This document shows, one piece after another, positions 6,591 through 13,912 of a stretch of DNA of 18,205 nucleotides; within the stretch, counting starts at the first letter, position 1, and every line of letters starts with the position of its first letter. Source of the stretch: JBEHWX01 sp048498995 (GTDB lineage Bacteria > Bacteroidota > Ignavibacteria > OLB7); NCBI GenBank assembly GCA_048498995.1, contig JBEHWX010000112.1:1-18205 (forward strand). Reading direction: 5' to 3'. The notes under the pieces are model-generated. The model saw only the letters and a program-made list of their open reading frames with translations. It was not told where the DNA came from and made no database searches. A program made the position numbers and the translations under genes.

Positions 6591-7801
6591 CCGACGCGAT
6601 CCGCACTTTCGACGGAGGCGTCACCTCGCCGCGTGGCTATGTGGCCGCCGGCATCCATACCGGTGTTCGGAAGGTGAGAAAGGACCTGGCGATGCTCGTC
6701 TCGTCGGTGCCGGCGGCCGTTGCCGGCGTCTTCACCATGAACAAGGCGCAGGCCGCCCCGGTGCTCGTCGACAAGGCTCAGCTGAAGCACACCACGACCT
6801 GCTCGGCCGTGGTGGTCAACAGCGGCAATGCCAACGCCTGCACCGGTGAGCGCGGCCTCAACGACGCGTGGGCCATGGTCCGCACCGCGGCCGCCGCGCT
6901 GGCCATCCCCGAGGATCAGGTGCTGATCTCCTCGACCGGTGTGATCGGGCAGTATCTCCCGATGGAGAAGATCCTTCCGGGCATCTCCCGCATCGCCGGT
7001 GAGCTCTCGGTCGATGGCGGCATCGATGCCGCCGAGGCGATCATGACCACCGACACCTACTCCAAGCAGATGGCGGTGGCCTTCGATCTCGATGGCCGCG
7101 AGATCCGTGTCGGCGTGATGGCCAAGGGCTCCGGCATGATCTGCCCGAACATGGCCACGATGCTCGCCTTCGTCACGACCGATCTGGCGATCGCCCCGCA
7201 CCTGCTGCAGAAGGCGCTCTCCGAGGCGAACGAGAAGTCCTTCAACCGTATCTCCGTCGACGGCGATACCAGCACCAACGACATGGTGCTCCTGATGGCC
7301 AATGGCATGGCCGGCAACCCGATCATCGAGTCGGAAGGGGAGGAGTTCGCGCTCTTCGCCTCCGTGGTCGAGCACCTGCTGATCGAGATGGCCAAGAAGA
7401 TCGCCCGCGACGGCGAGGGAGCCACCAAGCTGATCGAGGTGGTGGTCCGCGGCGCGGCCACGCTCGACGAGGCCGAGGCCGTTGCCCGCGCGGTCGCCAA
7501 CTCGAACCTGGTCAAGACCGCCATCCATGGCCAGGACGCCAACTGGGGACGGATCATCGCCGCCGTCGGCTACGCCGGCGTGGAGATCGCCCCGGAGAAC
7601 GTCGAGATCGACCTGAACGGCCTGCCGGTGCTCGGCCGGAACTATCAGATCCTCCTCGACGAGGAGCGCGCCAAGGAGGTGCTCGCCCTGGAGAACATCA
7701 CGATCGGCATCAACCTGAACCAGGGGGATGCGATGGTGAACTTCTGGACCTGCGACCTGACCAAGGAATACGTCCACATCAACGCCAGCTACCGCTCGTG
7801 A
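6587..7801 (+). CDS. argJ: Glutamate N-acetyltransferase / amino-acid acetyltransferase, 404 aa
   Basis: ArgJ moves the acetyl group from N-acetylornithine back to glutamate, closing the cyclic arginine pathway; some members also use acetyl-CoA, which cannot be told from sequence alone. The self-cleavage site is in KGSGMICPNMATMLAF: cleavage between Ala190 and Thr191 yields two chains, and Thr191 becomes the nucleophile. Other family motifs are NSGNANACTG, SSTGVIGQYLPM, SVDGDTSTNDM and the C-terminal HINASYRS. The length is typical. The start overlaps the argC stop (ATGA) and the stop overlaps the argB start (TGATG). No argA is in the window, which suits the cyclic route. Confidence 0.96.
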   Translation: MTDAIRTFDGGVTSPRGYVAAGIHTGVRKVRKDLAMLVSSVPAAVAGVFTMNKAQAAPVLVDKAQLKHTTTCSAVVVNSGNANACTGERGLNDAWAMVRTAAAALAIPEDQVLISSTGVIGQYLPMEKILPGISRIAGELSVDGGIDAAEAIMTTDTYSKQMAVAFDLDGREIRVGVMAKGSGMICPNMATMLAFVTTDLAIAPHLLQKALSEANEKSFNRISVDGDTSTNDMVLLMANGMAGNPIIESEGEEFALFASVVEHLLIEMAKKIARDGEGATKLIEVVVRGAATLDEAEAVARAVANSNLVKTAIHGQDANWGRIIAAVGYAGVEIAPENVEIDLNGLPVLGRNYQILLDEERAKEVLALENITIGINLNQGDAMVNFWTCDLTKEYVHINASYRS

Positions 7802-8748
7802 TGGATCGGACCACGATGCATATCCCGGGTGATGCCGGGAGCGGGACGTCGGGCGATCGGCTCGCGCATCTGCGCGGCCGGACGATCGTGGTCAAGTACG
7901 GCGGCGCCGCCATGGAGGGCTCCGGACTGCGCGAGCTCTTCGCGGCCGACGTGGCGCGGCTTGCCGCGGCGGGTGTCCGCGTGGTGATCGTGCATGGCGG
8001 AGGAGCGGAGATCACCCGCACCGCCGCCGCGCTCGGCCACCAGACCGCCTTCATCGACGGACAGCGGGTGACCGACCGCGAGATGGCCGGGATCGTGCTG
8101 ATGGTGCTGGCCGGCCGGACCAACAAGGAAGTGGTCCGCCTCTTCGCCGGCGCCGGCGCGCGCGCGGTCGGCCTCAGCGGCGTCGACGGCGGGTTGATCC
8201 TGGCGCGGAAGCTCCGTCCGAACGGGCTCGACCTCGGATTCGTCGGCGAGGCCGAGACGGTCGATACGTCGCTGGTGACGACGCTCCTGGACGGCGGATT
8301 CCTGCCGGTGATAGCTCCGACGGCGCTCGGCGCCGATAACGAAGTCTACAATGTGAACGCCGATGTGGCCGCCTCGGCCGTCGCCGTCGCGCTTGGCGCC
8401 GCGATGCTCATCTACGTGAGCGATGTCGCCGGGGTGATGGTCGATGGGGCGGTGGCTCTCCAGCTGACGCCGGAAGGCGCGCGGGAGCTGATCGGCGCCG
8501 GGATCATCTCTGGTGGGATGATCCCGAAGATCGAATCGGCGATCGACGCGCTCGACCATGGTGTCGGCGCCGTGTCGATCGTCGACGGACGTGACCCCGG
8601 CGCGCTCGCGCGCCATCTGACCGCCGGCCTCGCCGGTACGCGAATCGTCGCCTCGGATGCCGCCTCCGGCATCATCGAAGTCTCTCCGGCAACCGGAGAG
8701 GGTGGGTACTCATTCAGCGAACTCAATCAGGAACAGAACGATGCGTAA
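7801..8748 (+). CDS. argB: Acetylglutamate kinase, 315 aa
   Basis: Phosphorylates N-acetylglutamate with ATP in the second step of the pathway. Amino-acid-kinase motifs are VVKYGGAAM near residue 30, VIVHGGGAEI, NVNADVAA and GGMIPKIESA. The ATG at 7801 shares a base with the argJ stop; a GTG at 7798 is also possible. The C-terminal part reads HLTAGLAGTRIVAS, which resembles the GTRI ending of the arginine-insensitive E. coli enzyme and lacks the DEGIGT-type signature of arginine-inhibited kinases. A further tail of about 35 residues follows, and the N-terminal extension is glycine-rich rather than the long helix of inhibited forms. The gene overlaps argF by eight bases. Confidence 0.93.
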   Translation: MDRTTMHIPGDAGSGTSGDRLAHLRGRTIVVKYGGAAMEGSGLRELFAADVARLAAAGVRVVIVHGGGAEITRTAAALGHQTAFIDGQRVTDREMAGIVLMVLAGRTNKEVVRLFAGAGARAVGLSGVDGGLILARKLRPNGLDLGFVGEAETVDTSLVTTLLDGGFLPVIAPTALGADNEVYNVNADVAASAVAVALGAAMLIYVSDVAGVMVDGAVALQLTPEGARELIGAGIISGGMIPKIESAIDALDHGVGAVSIVDGRDPGALARHLTAGLAGTRIVASDAASGIIEVSPATGEGGYSFSELNQEQNDA

Positions 8749-9694
8749 GGATTTTCTCTCGTTGCAGGATATCGAACCCGAAGAGCTCGATGCCCTTTTC
8801 TCCCTCGCCGATGAGCTGAAGCTGAGCACCCATTACCGACCCCTGGATGGCATCACCGCGGCGCTGATCTTCCAGAAGCCGTCGCTCAGGACCCGTGCCT
8901 CCTTCGAGATCGGCATCCGCCAGCTCGGCGGCGACGCGGTGGTGCTGCCGAACGAGAGCGTCGGCATCGGCACGCGCGAGAGCGCCGCGGACGTGGCCCG
9001 GCTCCTGTCGCGCTACGCCCAGCTGATCATCGGCCGGATGTACGATCACGACGTGCTGGTCGAGATCGCCAACTACTCCTCGGTCCCGGTGGTCAACGCG
9101 CTGACCGATCTGTCGCATCCCTGCCAGATCATCTCCGACATGTACACCCTGCGCCAGCACGGCAAGCTCCGTCCCGGCATGAAGGTGGTCTTCGTCGGCG
9201 ACGGCAACAACGTGGTGAACTCCTGGCTGGAGATGGCGGCGCTCTATCCGATGCGCTTCGTGCTGGCCGCCCCGGAGGGCTATGGTCCGGACCCGCTGAT
9301 CATGCAGCGCGCCGTGGCCAGCGGCGTGAGCACCATCGAGATCGACACCGATCCGTTCACCGCCGTGCGTGGCGCCGACGCGATCTACACCGACGTCTGG
9401 ACCAGCATGGGACAGGAGGCCGAGAGCGAGATCCGTCGCCGCGTCTTCGCCCCCTACCAGGTCAACTCCCGCATGGTGGCGCACGCCAAGTCGGACGCGG
9501 TGGTGATGCACTGCCTGCCGGCGCATCGTGGAGAAGAGGTTACCGCCGAGGTGCTGGAGGGACCGCAATCGATTATCTTTGACCAGGCCGAAAACCGGCT
9601 GCACATGCAGAAGGCGCTCCTGACGAAGCTGGTCGACACCTGGCGAAACGAGGCGATGCAGGAGCCCTATGCGGCATTACGTCGAAGCTCGTAA
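8741..9694 (+). CDS. argF: Ornithine carbamoyltransferase, 317 aa
   Basis: Makes citrulline from ornithine and carbamoyl phosphate. The carbamoyl phosphate site is KPSLRTR (Ser48 to Arg52), a variant of the usual STRTR; HPCQ follows in LTDLSHPCQI. The ornithine side is marked by DVWTSMGQE (SMG loop) and HCLPAHRGEE with Cys258. SMG and HCLP together favour ornithine over N-acetylornithine or aspartate as acceptor. The start ATG overlaps the argB end; the upstream open frame has no family features. The gene overlaps the 5' end of argR by 26 bases if the ATG of argR is used. Confidence 0.93.
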   Translation: MRKDFLSLQDIEPEELDALFSLADELKLSTHYRPLDGITAALIFQKPSLRTRASFEIGIRQLGGDAVVLPNESVGIGTRESAADVARLLSRYAQLIIGRMYDHDVLVEIANYSSVPVVNALTDLSHPCQIISDMYTLRQHGKLRPGMKVVFVGDGNNVVNSWLEMAALYPMRFVLAAPEGYGPDPLIMQRAVASGVSTIEIDTDPFTAVRGADAIYTDVWTSMGQEAESEIRRRVFAPYQVNSRMVAHAKSDAVVMHCLPAHRGEEVTAEVLEGPQSIIFDQAENRLHMQKALLTKLVDTWRNEAMQEPYAALRRSS

Positions 9695-10166
9695 AGGACC
9701 CTTGAACAAACAGACCCGTCAGTTCGCGATACGGCAGATCATCGCCGCCCGGGCGGTGCCGAACCAGGATGAGCTCCGGCAGCTGCTGGAGGATCAGGGA
9801 ATCGAGGTGACGCAGGCGACCCTCTCGCGCGATCTCAAGGAGATGGCGATCGGGCGCATTCACACGGCCGAGGGGATCAGATACGTCGCCACGGCCGGGA
9901 ACGAGGAGAGCCGCCTGGCCTCCCTCATCAGCTACGAGATCGAATCGATCGAGTCGAATGAGGTGATGGTCGTTATCCGTACCCTCCCCGGCCGCGCCTC
10001 CGGCGTCGCCGAGATCATCGACGGCTTCCGACATCCGGACGTCCTGGGGACGATCGCGGGGGACAACACGATCTTCATCGCGCCGACCTCGACGCGACAG
10101 ATCGATCGACTGGTGGGAGATCTCCGACGGTACGTGATTCAGGGAAGGGGAGAGCGCCCCTCGTGA
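9669..10166 (+). CDS. argR: Arginine repressor, 165 aa
   Basis: A winged-helix repressor that forms hexamers and binds ARG boxes when arginine is bound. The N-terminal DNA-binding domain carries NQDELRQLLEDQGIEVTQAT and LSRDLKEMAI as the recognition part. The C-terminal oligomer and ligand domain has VVIRTLPGRASGVAEIID and GTIAGDNTIFI, with the arginine-contact acid in AGDN (often AGDD). Two starts are possible: the ATG at 9669, with AGGAG four to five bases upstream, or the TTG at 9702, which gives the more usual N-terminus but has AAAGGA only three bases before it. Lying inside the regulated cluster, it probably controls its own supply. Its likely target is the box pair before argC. Confidence 0.93.
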   Translation: MRHYVEARKGPLNKQTRQFAIRQIIAARAVPNQDELRQLLEDQGIEVTQATLSRDLKEMAIGRIHTAEGIRYVATAGNEESRLASLISYEIESIESNEVMVVIRTLPGRASGVAEIIDGFRHPDVLGTIAGDNTIFIAPTSTRQIDRLVGDLRRYVIQGRGERPS

Positions 10167-10414
10167 GCCGGTCATGACGCGATTCCGCCCATGACCCTCT
10201 CCGAGTGATCTCGCCATCTCCTTCCCCCGCCCCCCGTCGATCTTCCCCGCCTCCGCAGCAGCTTTCCTCCGCGCCTCCCCGGCGCGGAGCGGATACCCGC
10301 GCGCACTCGGCTCCGCCCGCGACGATGTCGATCCCCCGGTCGACGATGCGGCCGACGGCGCGTGGCCGGCTTCGAACATTCATTCCATTCATATTCATAC
10401 AGCTCGAGAAGAAC
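10167..10414 (+). promoter_or_regulatory. argR-argG spacer with three ATTCA half-sites
   Basis: The 248-bp gap is C-rich on the plus strand for most of its length and then turns AT-rich just before argG. That patch holds three ATTCA words (10378-10382, 10387-10391, 10393-10397), the right half of an ARG box, but no well-matched TGAAT partner. CATATT at 10390-10395 could be a -10 element 19 bases before the argG start, with no good -35. An internal promoter under weak ArgR control is possible but not shown. Confidence 0.35.
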
Positions 10415-11641
10415 GTGGCTCACGAGAAGATTGCATTGGCCTATTCGGGAGGTCTCGACACCTCCGTGATCGTCAGATGGCTCCAGGAGCGATACGATGC
10501 CGAGGTGGTGACGGTCACCGGCGACCTCGGTCAGAAGAAGGAACTGATCGGTGTCGACGAGAAGGCGCGCGCGCTCGGCGCGACCGCCGTGTACATGCTC
10601 GACCTGCGCCGTGAGTTCGTGGCCGATTACGTCTTCCCGGCGCTCCGCGCCGGCGCGCTCTACGAGGGCGTCTACCCGCTGGCGACCGCGCTCGGCCGTC
10701 CGCTGCTGGCCAAGGCGCTCGTCGAGGTGGCCCGCCAGGAAGGATGCACCGCCATCGCGCATGGCTGCACCGGCAAGGGGAACGATCAGGTCCGCTTCGA
10801 GGCGGCCGCGGCTGCGCTGGCGCCGGACCTGAAGGTGATCGCCCCGGTCCGCGAGTGGGAGTTCCGCTCCCGTGAGGAGGAGATCGCCTACTGCGAGACC
10901 CACGGCATTCCGGTGGCCGCCACGAAGGCCAGCCCCTACTCGATCGACGAGAACCTCTGGGGCACCAGCATCGAGTGCGGCGTGCTCGAGGATCCGCGCG
11001 TCGAGGCGCCGGAGGATGCCTTCCAGCGGACCGTGTCGCCGCAGGCGGCGCCGGACGAGCCGGTGCAGGTGACGATCGAGTTCGTCGCCGGCACGCCGGT
11101 CTCCCTCGACGGTGTGGCGCTCGACGGCGTGGAGCTGATCGATCGCCTCAACGAGATCGGCGGCGCCCACGGCGTGGGACGGATCGATCTGGTGGAGAAC
11201 CGCCTGGTCGGCATCAAGTCGCGGGAGATCTACGAGGCCCCGGCGGCGGTGATCCTCCATCGCGCGCACCGCGAGCTGGAGCGCCTGACGCTCGACCGCG
11301 ACACCGCGCACTACAAGGGAAAGCTCGCCAGCGACTACGCCGGCCTGATCTACAACGGGCTCTGGTTCTCCCCGCTCCGCCTGGCGCTGGACGCGTTCGT
11401 GGCCAAGACCCAGCAGGTGGTCAACGGCATGGTGACGCTGAAGCTCTACAAGGGGGGGATCGACGTGGTCGGGCGCTCCTCGGCCAACTCCCTCTACGAT
11501 CCGAGCCTGGCCACGTATACGATCGAAGACGCCTTCGACCACACCGCGAGCGCCGGCTTCGTGAAGCTCTTCAGCCTGCCGCTGAAGACCTACTGCCGCG
11601 TCAACGGCGCGCCGGTGGCCGTCGAAGAGATCGCCGACTGA
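10415..11641 (+). CDS. argG: Argininosuccinate synthase, 408 aa
   Basis: Joins citrulline and aspartate with ATP hydrolysis to AMP and pyrophosphate. The N-type ATP pyrophosphatase loop is AYSGGLDTS at residues 9-17, and the second nucleotide motif is HGCTGKGNDQVRFE. Other conserved stretches are TKASPYSIDENLWG, GRIDLVENRLVGIKSREIYE and YKGGIDVVGRSS. Length is normal. I chose the GTG at 10415, preceded by GAGAAGAA, because the family N-terminus begins there; the frame is open 70 codons further upstream, but that portion is low-complexity and lies in the spacer. It follows argR by 248 bp, so it may have its own promoter. Confidence 0.95.
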   Translation: MAHEKIALAYSGGLDTSVIVRWLQERYDAEVVTVTGDLGQKKELIGVDEKARALGATAVYMLDLRREFVADYVFPALRAGALYEGVYPLATALGRPLLAKALVEVARQEGCTAIAHGCTGKGNDQVRFEAAAAALAPDLKVIAPVREWEFRSREEEIAYCETHGIPVAATKASPYSIDENLWGTSIECGVLEDPRVEAPEDAFQRTVSPQAAPDEPVQVTIEFVAGTPVSLDGVALDGVELIDRLNEIGGAHGVGRIDLVENRLVGIKSREIYEAPAAVILHRAHRELERLTLDRDTAHYKGKLASDYAGLIYNGLWFSPLRLALDAFVAKTQQVVNGMVTLKLYKGGIDVVGRSSANSLYDPSLATYTIEDAFDHTASAGFVKLFSLPLKTYCRVNGAPVAVEEIAD

Positions 11642-11647
11642 TCTCCA

Positions 11648-11695
11648 CGTCGGATCTCCTCGTCGGATCTCCTCGTCGGATCTCCGTCGGATCTT
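11648..11695. repeat. 13-bp direct repeats after argG
   Basis: CGTCGGATCTCCT occurs twice in full (11648-11660, 11661-11673), followed by two shortened 11-bp copies (11674-11684, 11685-11695). The array starts six bases after the argG stop codon and is not in a known gene. It looks like slippage in the argG-argH spacer. Confidence 0.85.
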
Positions 11696-11724
11696 CTTCA
11701 ACACTTCCAGTCACCGGCGTCGGC

Positions 11725-11742
11725 ATCACCGGCGCCGGTGAT
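11725..11742. repeat. 18-bp perfect palindrome in the argG-argH spacer
   Basis: ATCACCGGCGCCGGTGAT is fully self-complementary without a loop. With no T-run after it, it is a poor terminator; it could be an operator or an mRNA structure 50 bases before the argH start. No role can be assigned. Confidence 0.6.
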
Positions 11743-11791
11743 TCGTTCTCCGGATCATCCCTCGAACACTCTCCTTCTTCCTTCTCTCAGC

Positions 11792-13195
11792 ATGGATCTT
11801 TGGGCTGGCAGGTTTCGGGAGTCGATGGCGCGGATCGCGCTTGGCTTCTCCTCCTCGATCGCCGTCGACGGCAAGCTCTACCGCGAGGATATCGCCGGGA
11901 GCATCGCGCACGCTGAAATGCTCGCCGCCACCGGCGTGATCGCGCCGGCCGAGGCGCGCGCCATCGTCGACGGGCTGCATGCCGTGGCCGACGAGATCGA
12001 GAGCGGCGCCTTCCGGTTCACCGAGGAGATGGAGGATGTGCACATGGCGATCGAGCGCCGGCTCACCGAGCTGATCGGTCCGGTGGGGGGGAAGCTCCAC
12101 ACCGCGCGCAGCCGGAACGATCAGGTGGCGCTCGACGAGCGCCTCTACCTGAAGCGGGAGATCGCCCGGCTCCGCGCCCTCGTCTCCGAGCTGATGGAGG
12201 TGCTGGTGGAGAAGGCCGAGGAGTACCGCGGGACCGTGATGCCCGGCTATACGCACGTACAGCGCGCCCAGCCGGTGCTCCTGGCGCATCATCTGCTTGC
12301 CTACGTCGCGATGCTCGACCGCGATCACGGCCGCCTGGGAGATTGCCTGGCGCGGCTCGACCTGTCGCCGCTCGGCGCCGCGGCGCTGGCCGGAACCTCG
12401 TTCCCGATCGACCGCGAGCGGGTGGCCGCCACGCTCGGCTTCTCCGGCGTGGTCGGTAACAGCATCGACGCGGTGAGCGATCGCGATTACCTGATCGAGC
12501 TCGTCTCCTCGGCGAGCATCGCGATGATGCACCTGAGCCGGATGGCCGAGGAGCTCGTGCTCTGGTCGAGCGTCGAATTCCGCTTCATCACGATCGGCGA
12601 TGCCTACACCACCGGCAGCAGCATCATGCCGCAGAAGAAGAACCCGGACATGGCCGAGCTGGTGCGCGGCAAGACCGGGCGGGTCTACGGCGCGCTGATC
12701 AACCTGCTGACCACGATGAAGGGGTTGCCGCTTGCCTACAACCGCGACATGCAGGAGGACAAGCAGCCGATGCTCGACGCGATCGAGACCCTCGGCGCGT
12801 CGCTGGCGATCATGGCCGACATGCTCCGGCACACCACGTTCCACCGCGAGCGGCTGGAGCGGGAGGCGGCCGGCGAATTCTCCACGGCCACCGAGGTGGC
12901 CGATTACCTGGTGCGCGCCGGCATCCCCTTCCGGGAGGCGCACGGCGTGGCCGGCGCGCTGGTGCGCCACTGCGTCGATACCGGCGCCACGCTCGACGCG
13001 CTCGATCTGGCGACCTTCAAGCAATTCTCCGCGGCCTTCGGCCAGGACATCTTCGAATATCTGACCCCGCGCGGCAGCGTCGAGCGGAAACGCTCGTCCG
13101 GCAGCTCGTCGCCAGCCGAGGTGGAGCGTCAGATCGCCGGATGGAAGCGGGCGCTCGCGGAGCGCTCGTCCGTCACGGTGGGAGTCATGGATTGA
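11792..13195 (+). CDS. argH: Argininosuccinate lyase, 467 aa
   Basis: Splits argininosuccinate into arginine and fumarate, the last step of the pathway. It belongs to the fumarase/aspartase superfamily and acts as a tetramer. The signature GSSIMPQKKNPDMAE includes the mobile-loop serine (Ser276/Ser277). Upstream conserved regions are TARSRNDQVALDERL and GYTHVQRAQPV with its catalytic-region histidine. The length is normal. The ATG at 11792 begins the standard MDLWAGRF N-terminus; there is an in-frame GTG at 11738, but the family does not extend there. No Shine-Dalgarno sequence is visible, so translation may depend on coupling or on initiation without one. It is the last arg gene of the cluster. 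Confidence 0.95.
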   Translation: MDLWAGRFRESMARIALGFSSSIAVDGKLYREDIAGSIAHAEMLAATGVIAPAEARAIVDGLHAVADEIESGAFRFTEEMEDVHMAIERRLTELIGPVGGKLHTARSRNDQVALDERLYLKREIARLRALVSELMEVLVEKAEEYRGTVMPGYTHVQRAQPVLLAHHLLAYVAMLDRDHGRLGDCLARLDLSPLGAAALAGTSFPIDRERVAATLGFSGVVGNSIDAVSDRDYLIELVSSASIAMMHLSRMAEELVLWSSVEFRFITIGDAYTTGSSIMPQKKNPDMAELVRGKTGRVYGALINLLTTMKGLPLAYNRDMQEDKQPMLDAIETLGASLAIMADMLRHTTFHRERLEREAAGEFSTATEVADYLVRAGIPFREAHGVAGALVRHCVDTGATLDALDLATFKQFSAAFGQDIFEYLTPRGSVERKRSSGSSSPAEVERQIAGWKRALAERSSVTVGVMD

Positions 13196-13226
13196 GGGGA
13201 AGCGTGTGGGGTTGGTAGGGACGGGA

Positions 13227-13262
13227 AGAGGCGTCGGGCACCGCTCGACGCCTCTCTCGTTT
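13227..13262 (+). terminator. Terminator of the arg cluster
   Basis: A 10-bp perfect stem, AGAGGCGTCG (13227-13236) with CGACGCCTCT (13246-13255), has a nine-base loop and is followed by CTCGTTT. It lies 31 bases after the argH stop. The T-run is short, so it is a moderate terminator by sequence. Confidence 0.7.
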
Positions 13263-13528
13263 CCGGCCCCTCCGGAGCCGCGGATGGTCCGAAGCGCGCG
13301 ACGTTTGCGCGGCAGCGATATCCTTGGTAACATCACCGCATTGCTCACCGGACTGTCGAACAGCCGGTACCGGACTTCCCGTTCCCATTCCATCAACCTT
13401 TCCGGACGCTCCGTCAGGCGTCATGCCATCAGGCGCCACGCCGTCGGGCGCCGCGTCGCACGGTGTCGGGCCCCTCTGGGCCTCGCCATGGACCGCGGCC
13501 ACGATCCGGTCGTCACTCCACGCATCCC
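13263..13528. other. Spacer before the DUF805 gene, with a 15-bp imperfect repeat
   Basis: Together with the terminator region this is a 333-bp gap. It contains three imperfect 15-bp units (13412-13426 CGTCAGGCGTCATGC, 13427-13441 CATCAGGCGCCACGC, 13442-13456 CGTCGGGCGCCGCGT). Frames crossing it give only low-complexity peptides. A promoter for the downstream group is expected here, but I could not pick one out with confidence. Confidence 0.55.
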
Positions 13529-13909
13529 ATGTCGCTGCTATCGCTCTTCTTCTCCTACCGAGGACGCATCTCCGGCCGGACGTTCAGGCTGGCGGTCGCG
13601 ATCCTGATCGCGTCGTTCGTCCTCCTGTTTCTGCTGATACAGGGAACGATCGGACGCCCAGCCACGCTCGTGCTCTATCCCCCTTTCTTCTGGGGGATGA
13701 CGGCGCTCGCGGCCAAACGCTACCACGACCGGGGCAAGTCCGCTCTCTGGATGCTCGTCGTCGTCGTTCCCCTGCTCGGCATCATCTGGGCATCGCTCGA
13801 GCTTCTCTTCGCGCGGGGCACCGGCGGCGAGAACCGCTACGGCCACGATCCGCTGGCGGTGAGCCTCCCCGATTATCAGACGGTGCCGGGCGCCGCGGGA
13901 GGACTCTGA
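13529..13909 (+). CDS. DUF805 small membrane protein, 126 aa
   Basis: A small inner-membrane protein of the DUF805 family (the E. coli YhaH/YhaI group), whose function is not established. It starts with the family's RGRISGRTF motif, has three hydrophobic segments (roughly residues 18-40, 45-62 and 72-94), the signature KRYHDRGKSALW (the usual form is RLHDxGrSGWW) and the closing GTGGENRYGHDP. The ATG at 13529 is preferred to an upstream in-frame start because the family sequence begins here. Only three bases separate its stop codon from the next start, so it is probably cotranscribed with the FAD/methyltransferase gene. Confidence 0.85.
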   Translation: MSLLSLFFSYRGRISGRTFRLAVAILIASFVLLFLLIQGTIGRPATLVLYPPFFWGMTALAAKRYHDRGKSALWMLVVVVPLLGIIWASLELLFARGTGGENRYGHDPLAVSLPDYQTVPGAAGGL

Positions 13910-13912
13910 GCC

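Noticed and set aside
8741..9694. N-acetylornithine carbamoyltransferase or aspartate carbamoyltransferase
   Set aside because: The SMG loop and HCLPA motif are those of ornithine enzymes, and the cluster has argJ, which makes free ornithine.
10205..10414. A 70-residue N-terminal extension of ArgG
   Set aside because: It is Pro/Ser/Arg-rich, absent from the family and occupies the spacer; the GTG at 10415 has a purine-rich site and gives the standard N-terminus.
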